Source of the DNA: Pseudomonas sp. Bout1
GTDB taxonomy: Bacteria > Pseudomonadota > Gammaproteobacteria > Pseudomonadales > Pseudomonadaceae
Direction of reading: 5' to 3'
Assembly: GCF_034314165.1 (NCBI RefSeq)
Contig: NZ_JAVIWK010000001.1
Location: forward strand, 6,835,001-6,899,000
Length of the DNA: 64,000 bases
The notes beneath the pieces are model-generated. The model was given only the letters and a program-made list of their open reading frames with translations, had not been told where the DNA came from and ran no database searches. Made by a program: the position numbers and the translations under genes. Below are positions 1 to 7,347 of this stretch, piece by piece. Position 1 is the stretch's first letter. Each line of letters opens with the position of its first letter.

Positions 1-35
1 CACGACTGCAATAATTCCGTTATCTAATGCGGCGC

Positions 36-53
36 AAGACAGTTAAATGACAA
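36..53 (-). promoter_or_regulatory. Candidate Pho box upstream of phoB, in reverse orientation
   Basis: Read on the minus strand this is TTGTCAT-TTAA-CTGTCTT, two 7-bp PhoB half-sites separated by 4 bp with one mismatch in each to CTGTCAT/TTGTCAT. About 9 bp further on the same strand is TAGATA, a plausible -10. The geometry therefore points leftward, away from phoB, whose ATG is only 11 bp to the right. It may serve a divergent gene outside the window or bind PhoB for autoregulation. Confidence 0.45.
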
Positions 54-64
54 GAGGATTTAGC

Positions 65-754
65 ATGGTTGGCAGGAGCATTCTGATCGTTGACGACGAA
101 GCGCCCATTCGCGAAATGATCGCCGTTGCGTTGGAAATGGCCGGCTATGACTGCCTGGAGGCGGAGAACTCCCAGCAGGCCCATGCCATTATCGTCGACC
201 GCAAGCCGGACCTGATCCTGCTGGACTGGATGCTGCCCGGCACCTCCGGCATCGAGTTGGCCCGGCGCCTGAAGCGTGACGAGCTGACCGGGGACATCCC
301 GATCATCATGCTCACCGCCAAGGGCGAAGAGGACAACAAGATCCAGGGCCTGGAAGTCGGCGCTGATGACTACATCACCAAGCCCTTTTCCCCACGGGAA
401 CTGGTCGCCCGCCTGAAGGCCGTATTGCGCCGTGCCGGCCCGACCGATGGCGAAGCACCGATCGAAGTCGACGGCCTGATCCTGGACCCGATCAGCCACC
501 GTGTGACCATCGACGGCAAACCCGCCGAGATGGGCCCGACCGAATACCGCCTGCTGCAATTTTTCATGACTCACCAGGAGCGTGCCTACACCCGCGGCCA
601 ACTGCTGGACCAGGTATGGGGCGGCAACGTGTATGTGGAGGAACGCACCGTCGACGTGCATATCCGCCGCCTGCGCAAAGCCTTGGGCGACGCCTACGAG
701 AATCTGGTACAAACCGTGCGCGGCACCGGCTACCGGTTTTCAACCAAAGGCTGA
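65..754 (+). CDS. phoB: Phosphate regulon response regulator PhoB
   Basis: DNA-binding response regulator that PhoR phosphorylates when phosphate is scarce; it then activates genes carrying Pho boxes. The 229-residue product has an N-terminal receiver domain with acidic pocket DD10-11, phospho-acceptor Asp54 in LLDWMLPG and the Lys of ITKPFSP, followed by an OmpR/PhoB winged helix (about 130-227) with the recognition-helix stretch [13 protein letters not shown]. An in-frame ATG-like start 18 bp upstream exists, but the ATG at 65 gives the exact family length and has AGAGG 7 bp before it. phoR follows after 43 bp, so the two are almost certainly cotranscribed. Its targets pstS and pstC lie in this same window. 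Confidence 0.97.
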   Translation: MVGRSILIVDDEAPIREMIAVALEMAGYDCLEAENSQQAHAIIVDRKPDLILLDWMLPGTSGIELARRLKRDELTGDIPIIMLTAKGEEDNKIQGLEVGADDYITKPFSPRELVARLKAVLRRAGPTDGEAPIEVDGLILDPISHRVTIDGKPAEMGPTEYRLLQFFMTHQERAYTRGQLLDQVWGGNVYVEERTVDVHIRRLRKALGDAYENLVQTVRGTGYRFSTKG

Positions 755-797
755 ACCACACCGAACTGCCCAGACAGCTGAAAGGACGCGTGTTTAA

Positions 798-2120
798 GTG
801 AATCAAAACTGGCATGGCACCCTGATCCGCCACATGCTCCTGTTGATCACCGGCTGCCTGCTGGTGGGCCTGGTCAGCGGCTATTACGGCTGGAGCCTGG
901 CCGTCGGCGTCGGTATCTATCTTGGCTGGACCCTCAAGCAATTGCTGCGTCTGCACGAGTGGCTGCGCCAGCACAAATCCGATGAAGCACCGCCCGACGG
1001 CTATGGCCTGTGGGGCGAGGTGTTCGACAGCATCTACCACCTGCAACGCCGCGACCAACGTGTACGCGGGCGCCTGCAGGCGGTGATCGATCGGGTGCAG
1101 GAGTCTACGGCTGCGCTCAAAGATGCAGTGATCATGCTCGACAGCGACGGCAACCTGGAATGGTGGAACCGCGCCGCAGAAACCCTTCTGGGTCTCAAGA
1201 CGCCCCAGGACAGCGGCCAGCCGGTGACCAACCTGGTGCGCCACCCGCGCTTCAAGGAGTACTTCGAGCAGGACAATTACGAAGAAGCGCTGGAGATCCC
1301 GTCGCCGACCAACGACCGTGTGCGTATCCAGCTGTACCTGACGCGCTACGGCAATAACGAACATCTGATGCTGGTGCGTGATGTCACGCGCATCCATCAG
1401 TTGGAACAGATGCGCAAGGATTTCGTTGCCAACGTCTCCCATGAACTGCGCACGCCGCTGACGGTGATCTGCGGCTACCTGGAGACACTGCTCGATAACG
1501 TCGACGACGTGAACCCGCGCTGGAGCCGTGCCCTGCAGCAGATGCAGCAGCAAGGCGCACGCATGCAAACCCTGCTCAACGACCTGCTGTTGCTGGCCAA
1601 GCTGGAAGCCACTGACTACCCCTCGGACAACCACCCGGTCCCGGTGGAAAGCCTGTTGCAGACCATCAAGAGCGACGCGCAGGCCCTGTCCGGGCAGCGT
1701 GAACAGCAAATCACCCTGGAAGCCGACCCCTCGATCCTGCTCAAGGGCAGCGAGGGCGAGTTGCGCAGCGCCTTTTCCAACCTGGTGTTCAACGCCGTCA
1801 AATACACCCAGGACAAGGGCAACATCCGGATCCGCTGGTGGGCCGATGACCAGGGCGCACACCTCAGCGTGCAGGACTCCGGCATGGGCATCGACGCCAA
1901 GCACTTGCCGCGCCTCACCGAGCGTTTCTACCGCGTCGACTCCAGCCGCAACTCCAACACCGGCGGCACCGGGCTGGGCCTGGCCATCGTCAAGCATGTG
2001 CTGCTGCGCCATCGCGCACGGCTGGAAATCAGCAGCGTGCTGGGCCATGGCAGCACCTTCACCTGCCATTTTCCGCCGGCCCAGGTGACGCGTTCACGGG
2101 TCATTCATCAGGACGAGTGA
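798..2120 (+). CDS. phoR: Phosphate regulon sensor histidine kinase PhoR
   Basis: Inner-membrane histidine kinase partner of PhoB; in the family it is held in check by PhoU and the Pst transporter when phosphate is plentiful. The 440-residue protein has an N-terminal hydrophobic hairpin (about 10-48), a PAS domain (about 95-200), a HisKA segment with the phospho-accepting His215 in NVSHELRTPL, and an HATPase_c domain with the N box (NLVFNAVKYT), G1 (DSGMGID) and G2 (GGTGLGLAIVKH) motifs. No large periplasmic sensor loop is present, as usual for PhoR. The start is GTG, with AAAGGA 11 bp upstream. Confidence 0.96.
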   Translation: MNQNWHGTLIRHMLLLITGCLLVGLVSGYYGWSLAVGVGIYLGWTLKQLLRLHEWLRQHKSDEAPPDGYGLWGEVFDSIYHLQRRDQRVRGRLQAVIDRVQESTAALKDAVIMLDSDGNLEWWNRAAETLLGLKTPQDSGQPVTNLVRHPRFKEYFEQDNYEEALEIPSPTNDRVRIQLYLTRYGNNEHLMLVRDVTRIHQLEQMRKDFVANVSHELRTPLTVICGYLETLLDNVDDVNPRWSRALQQMQQQGARMQTLLNDLLLLAKLEATDYPSDNHPVPVESLLQTIKSDAQALSGQREQQITLEADPSILLKGSEGELRSAFSNLVFNAVKYTQDKGNIRIRWWADDQGAHLSVQDSGMGIDAKHLPRLTERFYRVDSSRNSNTGGTGLGLAIVKHVLLRHRARLEISSVLGHGSTFTCHFPPAQVTRSRVIHQDE

Positions 2121-2244
2121 CCCTCCACCCGGCAGCCGCCACTAGGCAAGCGCCCCGTCAGCCGCTACATTGGCTGACTTGTGCCTGCCTTTCAGGCCCA
2201 CCTGCTCACCCTTTTTGATTAGACGGAACCCGCAAAACCCAATC

Positions 2245-3585
2245 ATGGACCCTTCCCCTGGCATCACCCTCGCGACACTCTTCGCCGACTTCGGCATGAT
2301 TCTTTTTGCACTGATACTGGTACTGCTCAACGGCTTTTTCGTTGCGGCGGAATTTGCCATGGTCAAATTGCGCTCGACCCGGGTCGAGGCCATCGCCCAT
2401 AAAAACGGTTGGCGCGGGCAGATCCTGCGCACCGTACACAGCCAGCTCGACGCGTACCTGTCGGCCTGCCAGTTGGGTATCACCCTGGCCTCCCTGGGCC
2501 TGGGCTGGGTCGGTGAGCCGGCCTTCGCACACATCCTCGAACCATTGCTGGGCGCGATCGGCGTGCAATCGCCGGAAGTGATCAAGGGCGTGTCGTTCTT
2601 TGCCGCCTTCTTCGTGATCTCGTACCTGCACATCGTGGTCGGTGAACTGGCGCCCAAGTCCTGGGCGATTCGCAAGCCCGAGCTGCTGTCGCTGTGGACC
2701 GCCGTGCCGCTGTACCTGTTCTACTGGGCCATGTACCCGGCGATCTACCTGCTCAACGCCAGTGCCAACGCGATCTTGCGCATCGCCGGCCAGGGCGAGC
2801 CTGGCCCGCACCACGAGCACCATTACAGCCGTGAAGAACTCAAACTGATCCTGCACTCCAGCCGTGGCCAGGACCCGAGCGACCAAGGCATGCGTGTATT
2901 GGCCTCCGCCGTGGAAATGGGCGAACTGGAAGTGGTCGACTGGGCCAACTCCCGCGAAGACCTGGTGACCCTGGACTTCAACGCCCCGCTCAAGGAAATC
3001 CTGGCGCTGTTCCGCCGCCACAAGTTCAGCCGCTACCCGGTGTACGACGCGGTACGCAACGAGTTTGTCGGCCTGCTGCACATCAAGGACCTGCTGCTGG
3101 AACTGGCGGCCCTGGACCACATCCCCGAGTCGTTCAACCTGGCCGAACTGACCCGCCCGCTGGAGCGCGTATCTCGCCATATGCCGCTGTCGCAGTTGCT
3201 CGAGCAGTTCCGCAAGGGCGGCGCGCACTTCGCCCTGGTGGAAGAAGCCGACGGCAAGATCATCGGCTACCTGACCATGGAAGACGTGCTGGAAGTGCTG
3301 GTGGGCGACATCCAGGACGAACACCGCAAGGCCGAGCGCGGCATCCTCGCGTACCAGCCGGGCAAGCTGCTGGTGCGTGGTGACACGCCGCTGTTCAAGG
3401 TGGAGCGTCTGCTGGGCGTCGACCTGGACCACATCGAAGCCGAAACCCTCGCCGGGCTGATCTACGACACCCTCAAGCGGGTGCCGGAAGAGGAAGAAGT
3501 GCTGGAAGTCGAAGGCCTGCGGATCATCATCAAGAAGATGAAAGGGCCGAAGATCGTGTTGGCCAAGGTGCTGCTGCTCGACTAG
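2245..3585 (+). CDS. CNNM/CBS-domain membrane protein (hemolysin C/CorC-like)
   Basis: Membrane protein of the CNNM (DUF21) family, whose members are linked to magnesium or cobalt transport; the exact substrate is unknown here. The 446 residues comprise a DUF21 transmembrane domain (about 10-190, beginning with FALILVLLNGFFVAAEFAMVK), two CBS domains (about 215-345, including the FSRYPVYD motif) and a C-terminal CorC_HlyC domain (about 360-440). The ATG at 2245 was preferred to one 75 bp upstream because the DUF21 helix then begins close to the N-terminus as in relatives. It follows phoR in the same direction after 124 bp. It matches the conserved Pseudomonas gene found next to phoBR. Confidence 0.88.
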   Translation: MDPSPGITLATLFADFGMILFALILVLLNGFFVAAEFAMVKLRSTRVEAIAHKNGWRGQILRTVHSQLDAYLSACQLGITLASLGLGWVGEPAFAHILEPLLGAIGVQSPEVIKGVSFFAAFFVISYLHIVVGELAPKSWAIRKPELLSLWTAVPLYLFYWAMYPAIYLLNASANAILRIAGQGEPGPHHEHHYSREELKLILHSSRGQDPSDQGMRVLASAVEMGELEVVDWANSREDLVTLDFNAPLKEILALFRRHKFSRYPVYDAVRNEFVGLLHIKDLLLELAALDHIPESFNLAELTRPLERVSRHMPLSQLLEQFRKGGAHFALVEEADGKIIGYLTMEDVLEVLVGDIQDEHRKAERGILAYQPGKLLVRGDTPLFKVERLLGVDLDHIEAETLAGLIYDTLKRVPEEEEVLEVEGLRIIIKKMKGPKIVLAKVLLLD

Positions 3586-3596
3586 AGCGGCAGCCC

Positions 3597-3630
3597 ACTG
3601 CAGGAGCGAGCTTGCTCTGCAAGAGCGTTA
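3597..3630. repeat. Partial REP element
   Basis: GGAGCGAGCTTGCTC is the core of a Pseudomonas REP family palindrome. Only a single degenerate copy is present here, between the CNNM gene and the antitoxin gene, which converge. Confidence 0.5.
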
Positions 3631-3666
3631 AAGGCGGCGCCGAGGGCCTCATACCCCGAGACCGCC

Positions 3667-3966
3667 TCAGGCCGGCAGTGGTGTGAAGCAGATATCCACG
3701 TCCATATGAGCGGCGGCGGACAGGTTGACCAGAGCATCCAGTGAGAACTTGTCGACCTTGCCGCTCAGGACGTCATTGAGGCGCGGCTGGCTTATGTGAA
3801 GCCTCTGGGCGGCCTCCTTCTGGGAAAGCTCCCAACGACGGATGGTTTTGCACAATTCCAGCAGCAGCTTTGAGCGCAAACGCATATTGGCCGCTTGCTG
3901 GGGAGTATCTTCCAGGGCGTCCCAGACGCTTTTGAAACGTTCGGTTTGGATCTTTTGGTTTGTCAT
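3667..3966 (-). CDS. HigA-like XRE-family antitoxin
   Basis: Small DNA-binding antitoxin, 99 residues, with a helix-turn-helix (about 38-85: LSQKEAAQRLHISQPRLNDVLSGK). Proteins of this group bind the adjacent toxin and repress their own promoter. It is the second gene of a toxin-first pair: the upstream toxin stops 4 bp before this start. That order is the one seen in HigBA systems, the reverse of most type II modules. The C-terminal VDICFTPLPA is typical of these XRE antitoxins. Function assigned from family and gene pairing, not tested. Confidence 0.85.
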   Translation of the reverse strand: MTNQKIQTERFKSVWDALEDTPQQAANMRLRSKLLLELCKTIRRWELSQKEAAQRLHISQPRLNDVLSGKVDKFSLDALVNLSAAAHMDVDICFTPLPA

Positions 3967-3970
3967 GGGC

Positions 3971-4294
3971 TTAACCTAACTCCTGCAGTCTGGCACGAGC
4001 CAATTCGATATCCCGCATTTCGGTTTTCTGAGTGGTCTTGCGCAGCGCATGCAGCACATAGATGGCCTCCGGCCGGTTGACCACATAGAAAACCCGAAAC
4101 GCTCCTGACTCGTCGAAAATCCTGATCTCATGGACGCCCCGGCCGATGGTCTTCATCGGCTTGCAATCAAAAGGCTGTTCACCCTGTTGCAAGAGATCCA
4201 ATTGAAAACCGGCGGCTCGTCGCGCATCAAGCGGGAACGACTTGAGATCCTTGAGCGAGCTTCCTACAAACACCACGTCCTTGTGCCTTGGCAT
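3971..4294 (-). CDS. HigB/RelE-type toxin (phage Gp49-like)
   Basis: 107-residue protein with the phage-derived Gp49-like/HigB fold signature: FPLDARRAAGFQLDLLQQG early, then PMKTIGRGVHEIRIFDESGAFRVFYVV, ending in a KTTQKTEMRDIELARARLQEL helix. Relatives are ribosome-dependent mRNA endonucleases neutralised by the downstream antitoxin. The start has a very strong Shine-Dalgarno AAAGGAG 6 bp upstream, which is itself inside a near-perfect hairpin (4297-4322). A palindrome 115 bp upstream (4409-4426) may be the operator. The pair sits between conserved core genes and is probably an accessory insertion. Confidence 0.85.
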   Translation of the reverse strand: MPRHKDVVFVGSSLKDLKSFPLDARRAAGFQLDLLQQGEQPFDCKPMKTIGRGVHEIRIFDESGAFRVFYVVNRPEAIYVLHALRKTTQKTEMRDIELARARLQELG

Positions 4295-4296
4295 CC

Positions 4297-4322
4297 ACTT
4301 CTCCTTTTCTGGAAAAGAGAAG
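4297..4322 (-). promoter_or_regulatory. Hairpin covering the higB Shine-Dalgarno
   Basis: On the minus strand TTCTC-TTTT-CCAG-AAAA-GGAGAA folds with one bulge, so the AAAGGAG ribosome-binding site of the toxin gene lies in the 3' arm. This could damp toxin translation. Seen in sequence; function inferred. Confidence 0.4.
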
Positions 4323-4408
4323 CGTAATAGGCGATTCAGCCCAGGGAGCGGGCGGTGTGTTTCAAGGCGTAGCGAATACTCGATAACGACGATGCGTCAA
4401 CGAGAGAC

Positions 4409-4426
4409 TATATCGAAATCGATATA
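4409..4426. promoter_or_regulatory. Palindrome, candidate operator of the HigBA pair
   Basis: TATATCGA-AA-TCGATATA: perfect 8-bp arms with a 2-bp spacer. Palindromes of this size are typical binding sites of XRE antitoxins. It is about 115 bp upstream of the toxin start, so either the promoter is far upstream or the site belongs to something else. Confidence 0.4.
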
Positions 4427-4483
4427 AATCAAGCCGAACACCGAGAATCAGACAGTGGGTCGATTCTCGATATTGGAAGTAGG

Positions 4484-5380
4484 TCACGCACCCGGCACAA
4501 AATGCTTCTGTGCGGTACCGCGGGCGATCAGCCGCGAGATGTAATCAAGCTTCTGTGCATCCTGGTCGATAAACCGGAAGGTCAGTTGCAGCCAATCACT
4601 GTCAGGCTTGGGTTCGTAGGCCACGACGGCATGCAGGTAGCCGTTCAAACGCGCGATCTCGGCGTTGTCGCCCTGCTCAAGGTCGAGCACGGCGCTTTCC
4701 AGTACCTGAGGCAGGACTTCGCCGCGACGCACCACCAGCAGCGCCTCCTTGATGCTCAACGCCTTGATCACACATTGCTGGGTGCCGCTGGACAAACGCA
4801 GTTGGCCCTGGCCACGGCCACCCGCCGGCGACGGTGCAGGGGCCAGCACCGGGGGGCTGTTGAGCAAGCCCTTGCTCGGCGCGGCCACCGGGGCCGGCTT
4901 GACCGCTTCAGGCTTGCCACCTGTCAGGGCGCTGAGGGAATCATTGCCGAATGCCGAGTTCATCTTGGTCGGCGCGCTGGCGATCAGTGCGTCGAGGCGG
5001 CCGATCTTGTTCAGCGCCTGCTTGACCTTATTCAATAACTGCTCGTTGGTGAACGGCTTGCTGACGTAGCCGGAAACCCCGGCCTGGATCGCCTGCACCA
5101 CGTTTTCCTTGTCACCACGGCTGGTCACCATGACAAACGGCATGGCTTTGAGATGAGGCTGCTCGCGGCACCAGGTCAACAGTTCCAGGCCGGACATTTC
5201 CGGCATTTCCCAGTCACACAGCACCATATCGAAGGTTTCGCGCATCAGGATGGCCTGGGCCTTTTTGCCGTTCACCGCATCTTCGATCTTGATCCCCGGG
5301 AAGTAGTTGCGCAGGCACTTCTTCACCAGGTCGCGAATAAACGAGGCGTCATCCACCACCAATACACTGACTTTGCTCAT
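4484..5380 (-). CDS. Response regulator with CheY receiver and PilZ-like C-terminus
   Basis: 298-residue protein. Residues 1-122 form a CheY-like receiver with DD10-11, phospho-acceptor Asp56 (LCDWEMPEMSG), the TSR motif and the SKPF lysine. A Pro/Ala-rich linker (about 135-195) follows, then a C-terminal domain (about 196-290) with alternating beta-strand pattern and the ending LTFRFIDQDAQKLDYISRLIARG, which resembles the end of PilZ domains. I do not see a clear RxxxR/DxSxxG c-di-GMP signature, so binding is uncertain. No kinase gene is adjacent. It sits between the toxin-antitoxin pair and phoU, separated from phoU by a bidirectional terminator, so it is transcribed on its own. Confidence 0.8.
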   Translation of the reverse strand: MSKVSVLVVDDASFIRDLVKKCLRNYFPGIKIEDAVNGKKAQAILMRETFDMVLCDWEMPEMSGLELLTWCREQPHLKAMPFVMVTSRGDKENVVQAIQAGVSGYVSKPFTNEQLLNKVKQALNKIGRLDALIASAPTKMNSAFGNDSLSALTGGKPEAVKPAPVAAPSKGLLNSPPVLAPAPSPAGGRGQGQLRLSSGTQQCVIKALSIKEALLVVRRGEVLPQVLESAVLDLEQGDNAEIARLNGYLHAVVAYEPKPDSDWLQLTFRFIDQDAQKLDYISRLIARGTAQKHFVPGA

Positions 5381-5462
5381 CGACCCTTCATCCTATAAAA
5401 ACCCCGGCAAGCATAACGCTTCGCTGATGGCATTTTGCCAAAAATTCCAACACCACAAACGA

Positions 5463-5493
5463 AAACGCCCGGCCAAAGGCCGGGCGTTTATTT
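5463..5493. terminator. Bidirectional intrinsic terminator after phoU
   Basis: AAACGCCCGGCC-AAA-GGCCGGGCGTTT, a perfect 12-bp stem with a 3-nt loop and T-rich flanks on both strands (TTTATTT plus; TTTTCGTTT minus). It ends the pst-phoU operon. Confidence 0.9.
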
Positions 5494-5504
5494 CTCGGGC
5501 AATC

Positions 5505-6266
5505 TTACTTATCGTCAGGAACGCCCGGAACATTAGGGATTTGATCGGCTGTGCCTTCAACTTCGGCTTTCATGCGTTTGAGGCCCATGTGCCGCACGTC
5601 GGTACCGCGCACCAGGTAGATCACCAGTTCCGAGATATTGCGCGCGTGGTCGCCGATGCGCTCCAGCGAACGCAGCACCCAGATGATGCTCAACACCCGC
5701 GAGATAGAGCGCGGGTCTTCCATCATGTAGGTCGCCAGTTCACGCAGGGCGGTCTTGTATTCACGGTCGATGATCTTGTCGTACTGGGCCACCGACAACG
5801 CCAGTTCGGCGTCAAAGCGGGCAAACGCGTCGAGGGCATCGCGGACCATGTTGCGCACCTGATCACCAATATGGCGCACTTCGACGTAGCCACGCGGCGC
5901 TTCGCCTTCTTCGCACAACTGGATGGCGCGGCGGGCGATCTTGGTGGCTTCGTCGCCGATGCGCTCAAGGTCAATCACCGACTTGGAGATGCTGATGATC
6001 AACCGCAGGTCTGAGGCTGCCGGCTGACGACGGGCCAGGATGCGCAGGCATTCTTCGTCGATGTTGCGTTCCATCTGGTTGATCTGGTCATCGATCTCGC
6101 GCACTTGCTGGGCCAGGCCCGAGTCGGCCTCGATCAGCGCGGTGACCGCATCGTTGACTTGCTTCTCCACCAGCCCGCCCATGGCCAGGAGGTGGCTGCG
6201 CACTTCCTCAAGCTCGGCGTTGAACTGCGCGGAGATATGATGGGTAAGGCCTTCTTTGCTAATCAT
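5505..6266 (-). CDS. phoU: Phosphate signalling regulator PhoU
   Basis: Peripheral cytoplasmic protein that couples the PstSCAB transporter to PhoR and keeps the Pho regulon off in high phosphate. The 253 residues contain the two PhoU repeats, with the conserved metal-binding signatures ERIGDEATKIA (about 100-110) and LRSLERIGDHARNISE (about 200-215). Last gene of the minus-strand pst operon, 72 bp after pstB and directly before a strong terminator. Length and motifs match the family. Confidence 0.96.
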   Translation of the reverse strand: MISKEGLTHHISAQFNAELEEVRSHLLAMGGLVEKQVNDAVTALIEADSGLAQQVREIDDQINQMERNIDEECLRILARRQPAASDLRLIISISKSVIDLERIGDEATKIARRAIQLCEEGEAPRGYVEVRHIGDQVRNMVRDALDAFARFDAELALSVAQYDKIIDREYKTALRELATYMMEDPRSISRVLSIIWVLRSLERIGDHARNISELVIYLVRGTDVRHMGLKRMKAEVEGTADQIPNVPGVPDDK

Positions 6267-6338
6267 GTTGGCGTCCTTGGAACGTCCAGTAAGGTGCGGT
6301 CGACCGCAGCATCAATTCAGGGAGCAACTCAGCACCTG

Positions 6339-7172
6339 CTAGCCATAACGACCGGTGATGTAGTCTTCGGTCTGCTTCTTCGCCGGGTTGGTGAACAGGG
6401 TATCGGTGTCGCCAAATTCCACGAGCTTGCCCATGTACATGAACGCGGTGTAGTCGGAAACCCGCGCCGCCTGTTGCATGTTGTGGGTCACGATCACGAT
6501 GGTGAACTTGGATTTGAGTTCGTAGATCAGCTCTTCGACTTTCAGCGTGGAAATCGGGTCGAGTGCCGAGCACGGTTCATCGAGCAGCAGCACTTCCGGC
6601 TCTACGGCGATGGTGCGGGCGATCACCAGACGTTGCTGCTGGCCGCCGGACAAACCCAAGGCCGACTCGTGCAGACGGTCCTTGACCTCATCCCACAGGG
6701 CCGCGCCTTTCAACGCCCATTCAACGGCTTCATCGAGGATGCGTTTTTTGTTGATGCCCTGGATGCGCAGGCCGTAGACCACGTTTTCGTAGATGGTCTT
6801 GGGGAACGGGTTGGGCTTCTGGAACACCATGCCGACCCGGCGTCGCAGCTCGGCAACGTCTTCGCCCTTGCGGTAGATGTTGGTGCCGTACAGGTTGATC
6901 GCGCCCTCGACGCGGCAGCCGTCCACCAGGTCGTTCATCCGGTTGAAGGTGCGCAGCAAGGTCGACTTGCCGCAGCCGGACGGGCCGATGAAGGCCGTCA
7001 CGCGCTGCTTGGGGATGTTCATGCTGACGTCGAACAGCGCCTGCTTGTCGCCGTAGTACAGGCTCAGGCCCGGGACTTCGATGGCCACGGTTTCCTGGGC
7101 CAGGCTCAGGCTCTGCTTGTCGCGACCCAAGGCTGACATGTTGATGCCGTGGGAATGGGTTTCATGTTGCAT
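6339..7172 (-). CDS. pstB: Phosphate ABC transporter ATP-binding protein PstB
   Basis: ATPase subunit of the high-affinity phosphate importer. The 277 residues show Walker [10 protein letters not shown] (63-71), the signature [16 protein letters not shown], Walker [14 protein letters not shown] and the switch histidine in [12 protein letters not shown]. The roughly 30-residue N-terminal extension before the ABC domain is common in Pseudomonas PstB. It is separated from pstA by a 175-bp gap holding a REP doublet, so pstB-phoU could have a different transcript level from pstCA. Confidence 0.97.
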   Translation of the reverse strand: MQHETHSHGINMSALGRDKQSLSLAQETVAIEVPGLSLYYGDKQALFDVSMNIPKQRVTAFIGPSGCGKSTLLRTFNRMNDLVDGCRVEGAINLYGTNIYRKGEDVAELRRRVGMVFQKPNPFPKTIYENVVYGLRIQGINKKRILDEAVEWALKGAALWDEVKDRLHESALGLSGGQQQRLVIARTIAVEPEVLLLDEPCSALDPISTLKVEELIYELKSKFTIVIVTHNMQQAARVSDYTAFMYMGKLVEFGDTDTLFTNPAKKQTEDYITGRYG

Positions 7173-7251
7173 GGGATGCTCCCTGTGCTACCAATTCGTT
7201 TCATTGAACCGCCGGGGCGGCTTACTCAAAATCTGTGTCTAGCGCCAACCC

Positions 7252-7340
7252 TGTGGGAGCTGGCTTGCCTGCGATGGCATCGCCGCGGTGTACCTGTTCA
7301 ACCGAGTCGCCTGCATCGCAGGCAAGCCAGCTCCCACAGG
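7252..7340. repeat. REP doublet (REPIN) between pstA and pstB
   Basis: Two inverted REP copies, GTGGGAGCTGGCTTGCCTGC at the left and its complement GCAGGCAAGCCAGCTCCCAC at the right, about 90 bp overall. It lies inside the pst operon. Confidence 0.9.
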
Positions 7341-7347
7341 TGCCCGC

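Noticed and set aside
4443..4470. GAGAATC ... GATTCTC inverted repeat as terminator of the response regulator gene
   Set aside because: Arms are only 7-8 bp with a 12-nt loop and there is no T-run on the minus strand.
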